Of a stretch of 64,000 nucleotides of DNA, positions 17,701-24,708 are shown piece after piece. The stretch is from Hymenobacter sublimis (GTDB lineage: Bacteria; Bacteroidota; Bacteroidia; Cytophagales; Hymenobacteraceae). The stretch lies in assembly GCF_023101345.1 (NCBI RefSeq), contig NZ_CP095848.1, positions 3,002,001-3,066,000 on the forward strand, read 5' to 3'. Numbering within the stretch: the first letter of the stretch is position 1; each line of letters opens with the position of its first letter. A program made the position numbers and the translations under genes. The notes beneath the pieces were generated by a model, which made no database searches, had not been told where the DNA came from, and saw nothing but the letters and a program-made list of their open reading frames with translations.

Positions 17701-18809
17701 AAGGCGAGGTTGTCGTTGAAGTAGCCCGCGTAGTATTCCGCCGTCAGGCCGCTGGACGACTTGGTGTTGTCGAAATACGAAGCCGCGCAACCCGCCGGAC
17801 CGGCAATGGCCTGAATTGGAATGCTGAAGGTAGCGGCGGCCGACACCAGACCGGCATTGTCGGTGGCGGTGTAGCGGAACGTGGTAGTGCCACCCGCAAA
17901 AGTCGGGGCCGGGTCGAAACGCAGTCCAACCGCCTGATCGGGCGAAATGGTGGTGCCGGCCGGCAGGGCAATGTAGTTGGGGATGCCCAGTAGTACGGGC
18001 GCATTGTAATAGAGTACCCCTTCGTTGGCCGGCGGCAATTGCGTAACGGTGTAGCCCGTAATGGTACCTTCGGCCTGGGCCGTGGGCGAGTCGATGTCGG
18101 TTTGGCCCAGGGAGTTAGCCAGGCTGGCTGCGTTGGTTACGTTGGCCGCTACGGGCACGCTACGGCACCACGTCATCTGCTCAATGCCAACCATGTGGTT
18201 GCCGGGCACCCCGCTAACGGTGTTGCGGTAAGTAAGTGTCAGGCGGGTAATACTCCCGGCGAAGCTGGCCGTTACGGTGCCGCCCGTGTTGTTGTCCACG
18301 TTCTGCGTGCCGGTAGCTATAGCTCCCGAAATGGCCGTGCTGCTGCCGGTAGGCTTGGTAAGCGTTGGCACTACGGGCATCCCGCCGTTGCTGCCGGCAA
18401 ACGTTACCTCATCGGTAAAGCCAGCGGCCATATCCACGTCCTGCAACCGGATGGTGAGGTTGGCAACGGGCCGGTTGAAAGTAAACGTGATGGTAGAGTA
18501 CCGCTCGTTGGCAGCTGAGTTGTCGGGGTAGTCGTTGGACCAGCTCAGCATGTCGGCCCCGTTTACGGCCTGGGTGCGCAACACCGCGTTGGTACCCGAA
18601 GCGCCGGAGTAGTAGCCCTCACTGCCAAGAGTAGTCAGGGCAGAGCCCGTGGGCACTGCTAAGGCCGGACGTGCTTTCCAGTCGCCGTTGGCCGCGTCGC
18701 TGGAAAAAGCGAACGTAGTGGTAGCCGCGCACTGGGCCGCTGCCTGGTTCCAAGTTCCAACCCCCAAAACGAGCCCCAAGGGGAACAAGTAGCGTAAAGG
18801 TGTCTTCAT
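11766..18809 (-). CDS. Giant secreted adhesin-like protein with PA14, cadherin-like and seven DUF11 repeats, T9SS sorting domain
   Basis: This 2347-residue protein is probably exported by Sec and then the type IX secretion system to the cell surface. A signal peptide (MKTPLRYLFPLGLVLGVGTWNQAAAQ) fixes the ATG at 18809. In order: an N-terminal beta domain; a cadherin-like repeat; a PA14-like carbohydrate-binding domain (about 353-526, SGLTAEYYAGYFND, YTFYISSDDAAYLWLD); cadherin/Big-type repeats (550-720, SFTYTATDNAGLRSN); a CBM-like jelly roll (about 733-910, NLLANPAFTSGN); seven DUF11 repeats (about 1020-1930, DVVVALTAPANN...LPAGL pattern); and one more cadherin-like repeat. The C-terminus has LPVQLVSFSAK (about 2166) and a type A sorting domain (VLFPSPATDVL, last ~85 residues, ending SLMRRFVKE). 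A role in adhesion or gliding is plausible but not shown. A promoter-like box precedes it at 18868. Confidence 0.93.
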   Translation of the reverse strand: MKTPLRYLFPLGLVLGVGTWNQAAAQCAATTTFAFSSDAANGDWKARPALAVPTGSALTTLGSEGYYSGASGTNAVLRTQAVNGADMLSWSNDYPDNSAANERYSTITFTFNRPVANLTIRLQDVDMAAGFTDEVTFAGSNGGMPVVPTLTKPTGSSTAISGAIATGTQNVDNNTGGTVTASFAGSITRLTLTYRNTVSGVPGNHMVGIEQMTWCRSVPVAANVTNAASLANSLGQTDIDSPTAQAEGTITGYTVTQLPPANEGVLYYNAPVLLGIPNYIALPAGTTISPDQAVGLRFDPAPTFAGGTTTFRYTATDNAGLVSAAATFSIPIQAIAGPAGCAASYFDNTKSSSGLTAEYYAGYFNDNLAFFGGRTPNLRRIDAQVNFPETNSFGSDLISTNAAAGTAANPEMFSTRLRGSIYVPVSGSYTFYISSDDAAYLWLDAAALATTPTAATATVDNGTAHTVRERQATVTLSAGLHNLLLVYGDNDRENSLVFSYSSAISGASISKQPVPTSALCAGPSNLPPVANNVTATLPTLGYALAPLSGTDQDGSITSFTIETLPANGRLLLGNTAVTAGQVILAANAGNLTFVPNAGYVGTASFTYTATDNAGLRSNLAATYTVNAPNRPPVVAGDSRDVPLNTAVNGNVVLNDYDQEQNGFTVALGTAPTHGTLVLNANGTYTYTPATGYTGPDSFTYTACDNAATPLCSGSATVSLRVFSTNTACTSATGSNLLANPAFTSGNTGFATNYSYVASAYVAGNTSTGIYPEGTYTVGPNATTYHPNFQGTGRTGGTSDNFLMVNGAASIRTLYAQTVTVQPNRYYTFSAFFNNLLAPNSGQGIPELGFVINGESVSGTIQLNESPDQWVQFSDVWYSGNSTSATFEIRNVSTATGGNDLGVDDVYFGSCNLAPTAVADVAATTSGASTSLNVLTNDIDPENSFNVATVDLNPGQANRQLSVTTAEGTFTVDNSGVVTFAPVAGFVGTATAPYTVQDAAGAPTNQANIVVMVQQATADVVVALTAPANNATATAGQPITFTVQATNNGTVTASNVAPTLQLPAGLRGLGANGALTFSHGGTYNSSTGLVTFPAVNLAGGANAQYSVTFLVPGSGPFMGTASAASAAVADLTTGNNTASATVNVTPAFDLTTTLQAPANAATGSTLTYTVVTRNNGPSLATGVVQTVSLPGNLTGLFVSNNGSYVYNSASNTTDVTFPSISALPAGQTVSNTISLTAPATAATFTATANVTANGETVPGNNSLTASTAVAASADTPANVYTSLALTSNGVAVTSAAPGAQLTLTAAVTNAGPGTATGVVQQLAVPADLAPSALTISGGGTYNASAGVVTWPATSLVSGTSQTNTVQLNTPAYGPVLFNSNAATTTPDPVAGDNIASLMLTVRPAADVVTTLVGPTAVTAGQRVTYTLTTTNNGSVAAANVQQFLRVPPAVANLTYSSNLPAGTTGTVDVQPNQALLAYPVISSLAPGQTVVNMVSFDAPAGSFTNTAFVTSTTPDNATATNTSTLAVTASRASDVVATISGPDVVVNGTPVVLTVRTLNTGTSPAAGVTTTVQLPVGLTGVTVRDAAGVAINSAYNATTGRVTFPAQTEVVAGLAGSVTNTITFNAPDVAAISATAIATASSATNDVNGTNNATTFTTSVLRPTLTAADVVETLSSNVASQTAGQPILFTLTATNNGTAPATNVVQRVALPAGLDPASLSITNGGTYDPASGLVTFPALTLQASGTAGNAQTSTITVVTPGVGPVTAVASVGSAFSDGTPANNTAVASVTVNSLSNVRAIVRGPSAQTSAQEGTVLPGQPATYLVRVLNDGPSAATGVSISAQIPAGLNPTDVAITGGGSYAPGTGTVTFPAVGTLAAGQAASVGYTITFPVPATAASFPVSATVGASSAQTTTADDTQTYTTTLANQVAVANQVVNNLTAPDGNTAVTALALSPLSASDADGSITNYVITSLPDAGTQGTLFYAADGTNFAPVALSNGRFTLAAATAGNLRFDPVASFVGNAYFTFLAIDNSNAESAPVLYTIPVGQDNTTVFTAATVKGGSNGAYQNGDVITSAFDANGGEYSLNTTTKVNSVTDTGIRVATTDAASTTRLASMGLALNVATGTITVADRTLLRTGSYDLTVTTTDEFGGTSSQLVAFTIGGAPLPVQLVSFSAKSQGANALLTWATTQELNNARFEVERSVNGKSFEKIGQVAGHGTTTAAQQYSFQDAGASRHGAVVYYRLKQVDTDGEAHLTEVQVVRFELSQTPELVLFPSPATDVLHVRLSATASQASVTVYSATGAQVLQAQLDAALSTTLPVSNLPAGTYLVKVQTSNGVSLMRRFVKE

Positions 18810-18867
18810 GCAGAAATAAATAGGTGTATCTGAGGGCATCCATCACAAGCTGCCCCGCTAGCAATGC

Positions 18868-18900
18868 CAAATTTACTACCATATACCTTATAAAGTTCAA
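18868..18900 (-). promoter_or_regulatory. Promoter of the giant surface protein gene
   Basis: On the minus strand TTG (18900-18898) is followed after 22 nt by TAAATTTG (18875-18868), which matches the Bacteroidota TTG/TAnnTTTG arrangement with a spacing slightly longer than usual. The start codon is about 58 bp downstream. Confidence 0.55.
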
Positions 18901-19118
18901 TTTCATATTCAGTCCAGTGCATCCCGTAAAATGAGCCATAAATCAAGTTTTGTAAGCTTATTTGTTTGATTATTAATACTTTACATGCAATTCTAATATT
19001 TGGAATATCATCCCATATTGAATCGTATTACAATGATTATATCCAATTATGAAACCAGACATGCATGCGTCTTCTTAAACCTCATTATCCGCTAGACTTC
19101 CTGTTTCAATTTGGGAGG
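18901..19118. other. AT-rich gene-free stretch
   Basis: The 688 bp between the giant gene (18809) and the membrane protein gene (19498) hold no convincing protein gene. From about 18880 to 19150 the sequence is strikingly AT-rich compared with its surroundings. It ends in a plus-strand terminator (19119-19149) that no annotated gene needs, so a small RNA or short peptide could be made here. Confidence 0.4.
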
Positions 19119-19149
19119 AGTGAGCATCCTTTTTCGCTCACTTTTTTTC
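19119..19149 (+). terminator. Orphan intrinsic terminator
   Basis: The stem AGTGAGC/GCTCACT is followed by TTTTTTTCT. It faces plus-strand transcription but no plus-strand gene lies upstream; the giant surface gene runs the other way. Confidence 0.7.
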
Positions 19150-19497
19150 TGATTGTTGCACTTTTTTTGTTGGCAGCCCACTAATCTAGCTGCCAATAGG
19201 CCCGCTATACCCCACTCTTACCACCTGACTGACAGCTTACTACTACCTTTTCGGCACCATCCACAGCATGCCACCGCCAAGCGCTGCGGAGCTGGCCCCA
19301 GAGCAGCCCATTATGCCACGATTGAAGTTGCGGGGCACAGCGGCGCTGGTAGCCATCAGCTACGCACGTTACCTACTACTTACGGGCTAGCTTCCTTATG
19401 AAACGGGGGCGTAAACCGGCTACTCTTCTGCCCCAGCTTGCTATTTTTGGCTGTAACTCACCAGGCGCCTTGCATTGGTAGGTTCCGCTGGCCGCTT

Positions 19498-19959
19498 ATG
19501 AAACAGAAAATTCGGGAGTGGCTACGCCGTTACCTGCTGGCCGAGGTGCTTTCCGTGGGGGCCACATTAGCCGGGGCGGGCCTGGTGTGGCACCTGGCCC
19601 CAAATCAGGACTTGCGGGCAGCGCTGGCGGGCACCTGGGCCGGCAACGTAGCCTACTTTGGCTGGCTGCTGGGGCAGGATGTGCAGCTGGCCCGCCGTAC
19701 TCTTCGGGCCCAGGGCCGCCCTTATACCCGCCGCAGCTTGGGGCGCAACCTGCGGGCGCTGGTGGTGGAATTTGGGCCGGCAGAGCTACTGGACAGCCTG
19801 CTGATTCGGCCGGCTCTATTGTACTGGCTACCGCGCTGGACCGGCAGCCGGGCGGGCGGCGTGCTGCTGGCCAAGTTCGCGGCCGACGTGACCTTTTACA
19901 TTCCCGCCATCATCAGCTACGAACTCAGCAAGAAGCGCCTGCGTAATTTCGGCGACTAA
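19498..19959 (+). CDS. Small integral membrane protein of unknown function
   Basis: This 153-residue protein is unrecognised. It begins MKQKIREWLRRYLLAEVLSV, has hydrophobic stretches at about 15-35 and 42-60 (LAGTWAGNVAYFGWLLG) and a further amphipathic or membrane stretch at 95-140 (ELLDSLLIRPALLYWLP, AKFAADVTFYIPAIISYELS), and ends with a basic tail KKRLRNFGD. Three or four membrane segments are likely, with positive charges at both cytoplasmic ends. The ATG at 19498 is chosen because the upstream ORF residues are not hydrophobic or conserved-looking. The next gene starts 53 bp downstream on the same strand and encodes an AraC-type regulator; the two may be co-transcribed. Confidence 0.75.
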   Translation: MKQKIREWLRRYLLAEVLSVGATLAGAGLVWHLAPNQDLRAALAGTWAGNVAYFGWLLGQDVQLARRTLRAQGRPYTRRSLGRNLRALVVEFGPAELLDSLLIRPALLYWLPRWTGSRAGGVLLAKFAADVTFYIPAIISYELSKKRLRNFGD

Positions 19960-20012
19960 CTACCGGGCTTAGTTGGCCTGAGTTGCTGGCTCCCCTACCC
20001 CACCCTGCGCCC

Positions 20013-20918
20013 ATGAACCCGCCTGGCCTGCCCGTTCTTACCCTCAACTCATTTCCGCAGGGGCAGCCGCGGCCCTGGTACCTGGAGCAGCTAGCTAGGC
20101 ACGTGGCCAACTTTCCCGGCGTTAGTCAGCCCCACGCCCACGACTTTTACCTGCTGCTCTACGTCACTGGCGGCCACGGCACCCACACCATTGATTTGGT
20201 TCGTTACGAGCTGCGGCCGGGTAGTCTGTTTTTCATGACGCCCGGACAGGTGCACCACTGGCAGCTTTCTGAGGGCGCCCAGGGCTACGTGGTACTGTTC
20301 GAGGCTGATTTCTACCTGTTTCGCTACCCCGGCGCCCGGCTGTTTGACTACCCTTTCTTTCAGCACAGCCACCCACCGGTGCTGCAACTGGGCCCCACCG
20401 AAACCGAGCTGTTACCGCTGTTTGAGCGCATGTGGCAGGAGCACTTGGCGCCCGCTCCCCAGCAAGACGAAGTCTTTCGCTCCTACCTGCACATTTGCCT
20501 GGAACTAGCCGCCCGCCACTACCCCACCAGCCCAGATCAGCCAGCTGCCGCCGGGGAGCCCCGCCACGCCCAACAGCTGCTTCGCGAGTTTGGGGCCCTG
20601 ATTAACCAGTACTTCCGCACTCAGCGCGAGGTGCAGCTCTACGCCGATTTGCTGCACGTTTCGCCCAACCACCTCAATGCCCTGTGCCGGCGCCACCTGG
20701 GCAAAACCGCCAGCGCCCTGATTCAGGAGCGGTTGCTCATTGAAGCCCGTCGTCTGCTGCGCCACACGCCCGCTACCGTGGCGCAGGTAGCCGACTCTCT
20801 GGGCTTCGACGATGCATCTTACTTCAGCCGCTACTTTCGCAAGCACGCCGGCCACTCACCCGAGGCGTTTCGGGAGCAGCAGCAGGAAGGCCGCCCAGCC
20901 CCAAGTAGCCCGCGTTGA
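20013..20918 (+). CDS. AraC-family transcriptional regulator
   Basis: This 301-residue protein has an N-terminal cupin-like sensor domain (about 20-110, with HAHDFYLLLYVTGG and LRPGSLFFMTPGQVHHWQ, typical effector-binding motifs of AraC-type sensors). A C-terminal double helix-turn-helix lies at about 190-290 (LHVSPNHLNALCRRHLGK, then TVAQVADSLGFDDASYFSRYF and HAGHSPEAFR). These are the standard AraC DNA-binding signatures. It probably activates a transport or catabolic gene in response to a small molecule. Neighbours give no clear target; the gene just upstream is a small membrane protein. The start at 20013 follows the previous gene by 53 bp. Confidence 0.92.
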   Translation: MNPPGLPVLTLNSFPQGQPRPWYLEQLARHVANFPGVSQPHAHDFYLLLYVTGGHGTHTIDLVRYELRPGSLFFMTPGQVHHWQLSEGAQGYVVLFEADFYLFRYPGARLFDYPFFQHSHPPVLQLGPTETELLPLFERMWQEHLAPAPQQDEVFRSYLHICLELAARHYPTSPDQPAAAGEPRHAQQLLREFGALINQYFRTQREVQLYADLLHVSPNHLNALCRRHLGKTASALIQERLLIEARRLLRHTPATVAQVADSLGFDDASYFSRYFRKHAGHSPEAFREQQQEGRPAPSSPR

Positions 20919-20970
20919 TTTGTACCACACAAACCCGGAAATAGCTCTTACGGGCGCGTGGGCGGCATTT

Positions 20971-20978
20971 TACCTTTG
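20971..20978 (+). promoter_or_regulatory. Promoter -7 box for the DUF983 gene
   Basis: TACCTTTG matches TAnnTTTG and lies 31 bp before the ATG at 21010. Confidence 0.5.
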
Positions 20979-21009
20979 TCATACGATTTCACCACCTCCA
21001 TAAGAAATC

Positions 21010-21402
21010 ATGACAAAGCTAGATTCGACGGCCCTGGCCATGCTGCAACAGCGCTGCCCCCGTTGCCACGAAGGCCCCTTGTTTACGCACTCGGCGCTCA
21101 ACCCCGTGCACTTTGCTGAAATGCCCGAGCACTGCCCCGTGTGCGGGCAAGCCTACGAGCCGGAACCGGGCTTTTACTGGGGCGCCATGTTCATCAGTTA
21201 CGCCTTTTCCACGGCCATTATGCTGATAACGGGGTTTTTAGTGTACTTCCTGCTCCACGACCCGGCCGTGTGGGTGTACGTGACGAGCGTAGCCGTGGTA
21301 GCCGTGCTCCTGACCCCGCTTAGCCTGCGCTACTCCCGCACCATAATGCTGTACTGGTTCGGCGGTGTTGCCTACCGCCACCGAGAGCTGGAACCCAGCT
21401 AG
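21010..21402 (+). CDS. DUF983 membrane protein with zinc-ribbon-like cysteines
   Basis: This 130-residue protein has two CxxC pairs (Cys16/Cys19 in RCPRC and Cys42/Cys45 in HCPVC) in a cytoplasmic N-terminal part. Two hydrophobic segments follow (about 55-80, GFYWGAMFISYAFSTAIMLI, and 85-108). This is the DUF983 layout. The family has no established function. It has its own -7 box and is followed by a palindromic repeat, so it is probably transcribed alone. Confidence 0.9.
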   Translation: MTKLDSTALAMLQQRCPRCHEGPLFTHSALNPVHFAEMPEHCPVCGQAYEPEPGFYWGAMFISYAFSTAIMLITGFLVYFLLHDPAVWVYVTSVAVVAVLLTPLSLRYSRTIMLYWFGGVAYRHRELEPS

Positions 21403-21430
21403 GAGTAGTGGTCGGTAATGAAAATCGACC

Positions 21431-21526
21431 GTCTTGCAGAGGCGGAGCCGAAGCATCTCGCTCAAACAGTTGGCTAGTAACTCAGCTGTCAGCCCGCGAG
21501 ATGCTTCGGCTCCACCTCCGCAGGAC
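21431..21526. repeat. Long palindromic repeat, copy B
   Basis: Arms of 30 bp (21431-21460 and 21497-21526) differ at three positions and carry the core CCGAAGCATCTCG. It sits in the 269 bp gap between DUF983 and the first GH13 gene. Confidence 0.9.
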
Positions 21527-21660
21527 GGGCTGATGCAATTCACAAGCCCTGACTGTTCACACGACCTAGTCCTGACACTGCCTAGCTCCTTGCGCTACTC
21601 AGTTTACGCTGGCCCGCGCCTCCTGCTACCCCTTCTCCCTGGCAAATGCGGGAAAAGCGG

Positions 21661-21668
21661 TAAGTTTC
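21661..21668 (+). promoter_or_regulatory. Probable -7 box of the GH13 lipoprotein gene
   Basis: TAAGTTTC differs from TAnnTTTG at the last base and ends 3 bp before the ATG at 21672. If used, the transcript would lack a leader. Confidence 0.35.
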
Positions 21669-21671
21669 GCC

Positions 21672-23111
21672 ATGTCCCGTGCTTTTCTTTGCCTGCTATT
21701 TCCTTTGCTGCTACTTGGTGCCTGCCGCCAGGAGCCCAGCATCACCTGCGCCCCCGACGCTCCCGACGCCTATACCATCCGTCACCCGCAGTGGGCCGAC
21801 TCGGCCAGTATTTACGAGGTCAATATTCGGCAATACACGCCGGAGGGCACGTTTCGGGCGTTTGAGGCCCACCTGCCCCGCCTCCAGAAAATGGGTGTGG
21901 GGATTCTGTGGCTGATGCCGGTGCAGCCTATTGGTCAGCTGAACCGCAAAGGCACGCTGGGCAGCCAGTATTCTATTCGGGACTACCGGGCCGTAAACCC
22001 GGAGTTTGGCTCCCTGGACGATTTGCGCCACCTGATCCGGACGGCGCACCAGCTGGGCATGCACGTCATTCTGGACTGGGTAGCCAACCACACCAGCTGG
22101 GACAGCCAGTTACTGCAACAGCACCCCGAGTGGTTTACGCGCAACGCCCAGGGCCAGCTGGTGCCGCCCGTGGCCGACTGGCAGGACGTCATCGACCTGG
22201 ATTACAGCAAGCCTGAGCTGCGCCAGTACATGCAGCAAACCATGGTGTTCTGGCTGCGCGAAGCTGGTTTCGACGGCTTCCGCTGCGACGTGGCTGGCCT
22301 CGTACCCATGGATTTCTGGAACCAGACCCGCCCCGTGCTGGAAAAGGTAAAGCCTGTGTTCATGCTGGCCGAGTGGGACGAGCTGCACGACCCGCCCTTC
22401 CTCAAAAAAGGCGAATTCAACCCCAACACCGGCATGCTGGAGCAGGCCTTCGATGCTACCTACGCCCTGCGCATGCGCTACCTGCTCGACAGCATCAGCC
22501 GGCGCCAGCAGCCCCTCACGGCCCTCGATGCCTACCGGGAGGTAGAGCGCGCCCGCTACCCCGCCTCGGCCTACCTCATGTACTTCACCACCAGCCACGA
22601 CATCAATAGCTGGGATGGCACGGAGTATGAGCGCCTGGGCAAGGACGCCCTGCCCCAGGCCGTGCTAACGGCCCTGCTGCCCGGCATCCCGATGGTGTAC
22701 AGCGGCCAGGAAGCGGCCCTAAAAAAGCGGCTGCGCTTCTTCGACAAGGACACTATTCCGTGGAACGACTACCCCTTGCAGGACTTTTATACCACCCTAC
22801 TCCAGCTCAAGAAGCGCCACCCGGCCCTGCGCAACGGCGACCCGTGCAGCGAGTTTACGCGCATGGCCCCCACGGCCAGCCCCGATACCTACGCCTTCGT
22901 GCGCCGCAAAGGCCCGGCGGGCGTCCTGACGGCCGTTAACCTAGGCCAGCAGCCCCACGAGCTGCTCCTGAGCGGGTTGGGTCCGGGCGTTTACCGGGAG
23001 GTATTTACGGGCAAGGTGCTTAGCCTAGGCTCAGGCTCCCGCCTGCTGCTAACCCCGCACAGCTACCAGGTATATGAGCAGCTCCCAAACCCGGATAACA
23101 GTTGGTTTTAG
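21672..23111 (+). CDS. GH13 alpha-amylase-family enzyme, lipoprotein form
   Basis: This 479-residue enzyme acts on alpha-glucans or maltodextrins, anchored in the cell envelope. The signal MSRAFLCLLFPLLLLGAC has a lipobox with Cys18 and fixes the start. The catalytic barrel has region I DWVANH (135-140), region II GFRCDVAG (nucleophile Asp206), region III AEWDE (Glu234) and region IV SHDIN (Asp310). VYSGQEAALKKRL follows region IV. The last ~80 residues form the C-terminal beta domain. It is closely similar to the next gene, which lacks an export signal, so the pair probably degrade the same substrate on two sides of the inner membrane. There is a 145 bp gap with a repeat remnant between them. 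Confidence 0.92.
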   Translation: MSRAFLCLLFPLLLLGACRQEPSITCAPDAPDAYTIRHPQWADSASIYEVNIRQYTPEGTFRAFEAHLPRLQKMGVGILWLMPVQPIGQLNRKGTLGSQYSIRDYRAVNPEFGSLDDLRHLIRTAHQLGMHVILDWVANHTSWDSQLLQQHPEWFTRNAQGQLVPPVADWQDVIDLDYSKPELRQYMQQTMVFWLREAGFDGFRCDVAGLVPMDFWNQTRPVLEKVKPVFMLAEWDELHDPPFLKKGEFNPNTGMLEQAFDATYALRMRYLLDSISRRQQPLTALDAYREVERARYPASAYLMYFTTSHDINSWDGTEYERLGKDALPQAVLTALLPGIPMVYSGQEAALKKRLRFFDKDTIPWNDYPLQDFYTTLLQLKKRHPALRNGDPCSEFTRMAPTASPDTYAFVRRKGPAGVLTAVNLGQQPHELLLSGLGPGVYREVFTGKVLSLGSGSRLLLTPHSYQVYEQLPNPDNSWF

Positions 23112-23153
23112 GCCGGGAATCTCGGGTATTGTCGGCCAGATTAGCATGGCAAC

Positions 23154-23197
23154 ATCAGCACGCGAGCCTCCTGCACTGCGCTCGGCATGACGTTCTT
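23154..23197. repeat. Remnant of a palindromic repeat arm
   Basis: The sequence around CAGCACGCGAG and CTGCGCTCGGCATGACGTTC matches one arm of copy E (40650-40690) with a damaged middle. No partner arm is visible. Confidence 0.55.
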
Positions 23198-23256
23198 TTG
23201 TTCCTGCCCCTCTACCTTACAGGATGAGGTAGACACTCCCTGGTTTCGGCTATAGC

Positions 23257-24660
23257 ATGCTGATTTCGCGTAGGCAGAAGCAGTTTTACTTGTTCTCACC
23301 TACCCCTCGTACCGTGTCTGAACCTCAACTGCACCCCAGCGCCCACCTGTTTCAGGTGCGCCACCCCGACTGGGCCGCCAACGCCACCATCTACGAAGTT
23401 AACCTGCGCCAATACACGCCGGAGGGTACGTTTCGAGCGTTTGAGGCCCACTTGCCCCGGCTGGCTTCCATGGGTGTCAGCATCGTGTGGCTGATGCCGA
23501 TCCACCCGATTGGGGAAGTGGAGCGCAAGGGCACGCTGGGCAGCCAATATGCCGTGCGCGACTACTTCGGGGTGAACCCGGAGTTTGGCACCCTCCACGA
23601 TTTGTGCCACCTCGTGCACACCGCCCACCAACTAGGCCTGCGCGTACTGCTCGACTGGGTAGCCAACCACACCAGCCCCGATAACCTACTGGTGCAGGAA
23701 CACCCCGAGTGGTACCAGCACGACGAACACGGCCAGCTGGTGCCTCCCGTAGCCGACTGGACTGATGTAGTAGCCTTCGACTACAGCCACCCCGAGCTGC
23801 GCCGCTACATGACCGATGCCCTGCTCTACTGGGTGCGCGAGGCCGACATTGACGGGTACCGCTGCGACGTGGCTGGGCTGGTGCCCACCGACTTCTGGGA
23901 CGCCGCCCGCCGGGAGCTGGACGCCGTGAAGCCCCTGTTTATGCTAGCTGAGTGGGACGAGCTGTACCCCTCGGGCGGCCTGAGCTGGGAGCAGTTCAAC
24001 TCCGACACCAAGCTGCTGGAAAAGGCCTTTAACATGACCTTTGGACTGCGCCTGCATTACCTGCTCGACCACATTGCCGAGGGCAAGCAGCCACTTTCCG
24101 CAATTGACGAGTACTTGGCCGATGAGCGGGCCAAATACCCACCCTCGGTGTACCTCATGCACTTCACCAGCAACCACGATGTAAACAGCTGGGACGGCAC
24201 CGAGTACGAGCGCCTCGGCCCGCTGGCCCTCCCCTTCGCCGTGCTCACGGTGCTGCTGCCGGGTATGCCGCTGGTGTACACCGGCCAGGAAGCGGCCCTC
24301 AACAAGCGTCTGGCCTTCTTCGATAAAGACCCCGTCGACTGGCAGAACTACCCCCTCCAGGAATTCTATACCCGCCTGCTCCAACTCAAGCGCCGTCACT
24401 TTGCCCTGCAGAACGGCGACCCGCTCAGCCGCTTCCAGCGCCTGCCGGGCCCTGATGACACGTACTGTTTTCTGCGCAGCAAGGGACTGGCGGCCGTACT
24501 CACTGGCATTAATAGCAGCCCTGAGCCGCAGGTGCTTCACCTTCCCGCGGAGGCCGCCGGCACCTGGCTAGATGCGTTCAGCGGTGAACAGCTCATGTTC
24601 CGGTCAGGCGAAGAACTGATGTTGCCACCCCAGGGCTGGCGGGTGCTGGAAAAACAGTAA
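23257..24660 (+). CDS. GH13 alpha-amylase-family enzyme, form without export signal
   Basis: This protein of 467 residues (448 if the in-frame GTG at 23314 is used) is a paralogue of the preceding gene. Long identical stretches include RQYTPEGTFRAFEAHLPRL and LPGMP/LPGIP with TGQEAALNKRL. Catalytic residues are intact: DWVANH, YRCDVAG (Asp204), AEWDE (Glu232), SNHDVNSWDGTEYE (Asp308). The N-terminus is basic and not a signal peptide, so the enzyme is predicted cytoplasmic. The region before residue 30 has no counterpart in the paralogue, which leaves the start unsettled. A role in intracellular maltodextrin breakdown is inferred. Confidence 0.9.
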   Translation: MLISRRQKQFYLFSPTPRTVSEPQLHPSAHLFQVRHPDWAANATIYEVNLRQYTPEGTFRAFEAHLPRLASMGVSIVWLMPIHPIGEVERKGTLGSQYAVRDYFGVNPEFGTLHDLCHLVHTAHQLGLRVLLDWVANHTSPDNLLVQEHPEWYQHDEHGQLVPPVADWTDVVAFDYSHPELRRYMTDALLYWVREADIDGYRCDVAGLVPTDFWDAARRELDAVKPLFMLAEWDELYPSGGLSWEQFNSDTKLLEKAFNMTFGLRLHYLLDHIAEGKQPLSAIDEYLADERAKYPPSVYLMHFTSNHDVNSWDGTEYERLGPLALPFAVLTVLLPGMPLVYTGQEAALNKRLAFFDKDPVDWQNYPLQEFYTRLLQLKRRHFALQNGDPLSRFQRLPGPDDTYCFLRSKGLAAVLTGINSSPEPQVLHLPAEAAGTWLDAFSGEQLMFRSGEELMLPPQGWRVLEKQ

Positions 24661-24708
24661 GGTCCGCCTACCCTGTAGCATCCTTCTGAACGTCTCTACC
24701 TTACCGGG

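Noticed and set aside
19153..19401. 82-residue plus-strand ORF in the gap before the membrane protein gene
   Set aside because: Low-complexity, non-globular sequence with no conserved-looking segment; the real next start at 19498 has better coding character.
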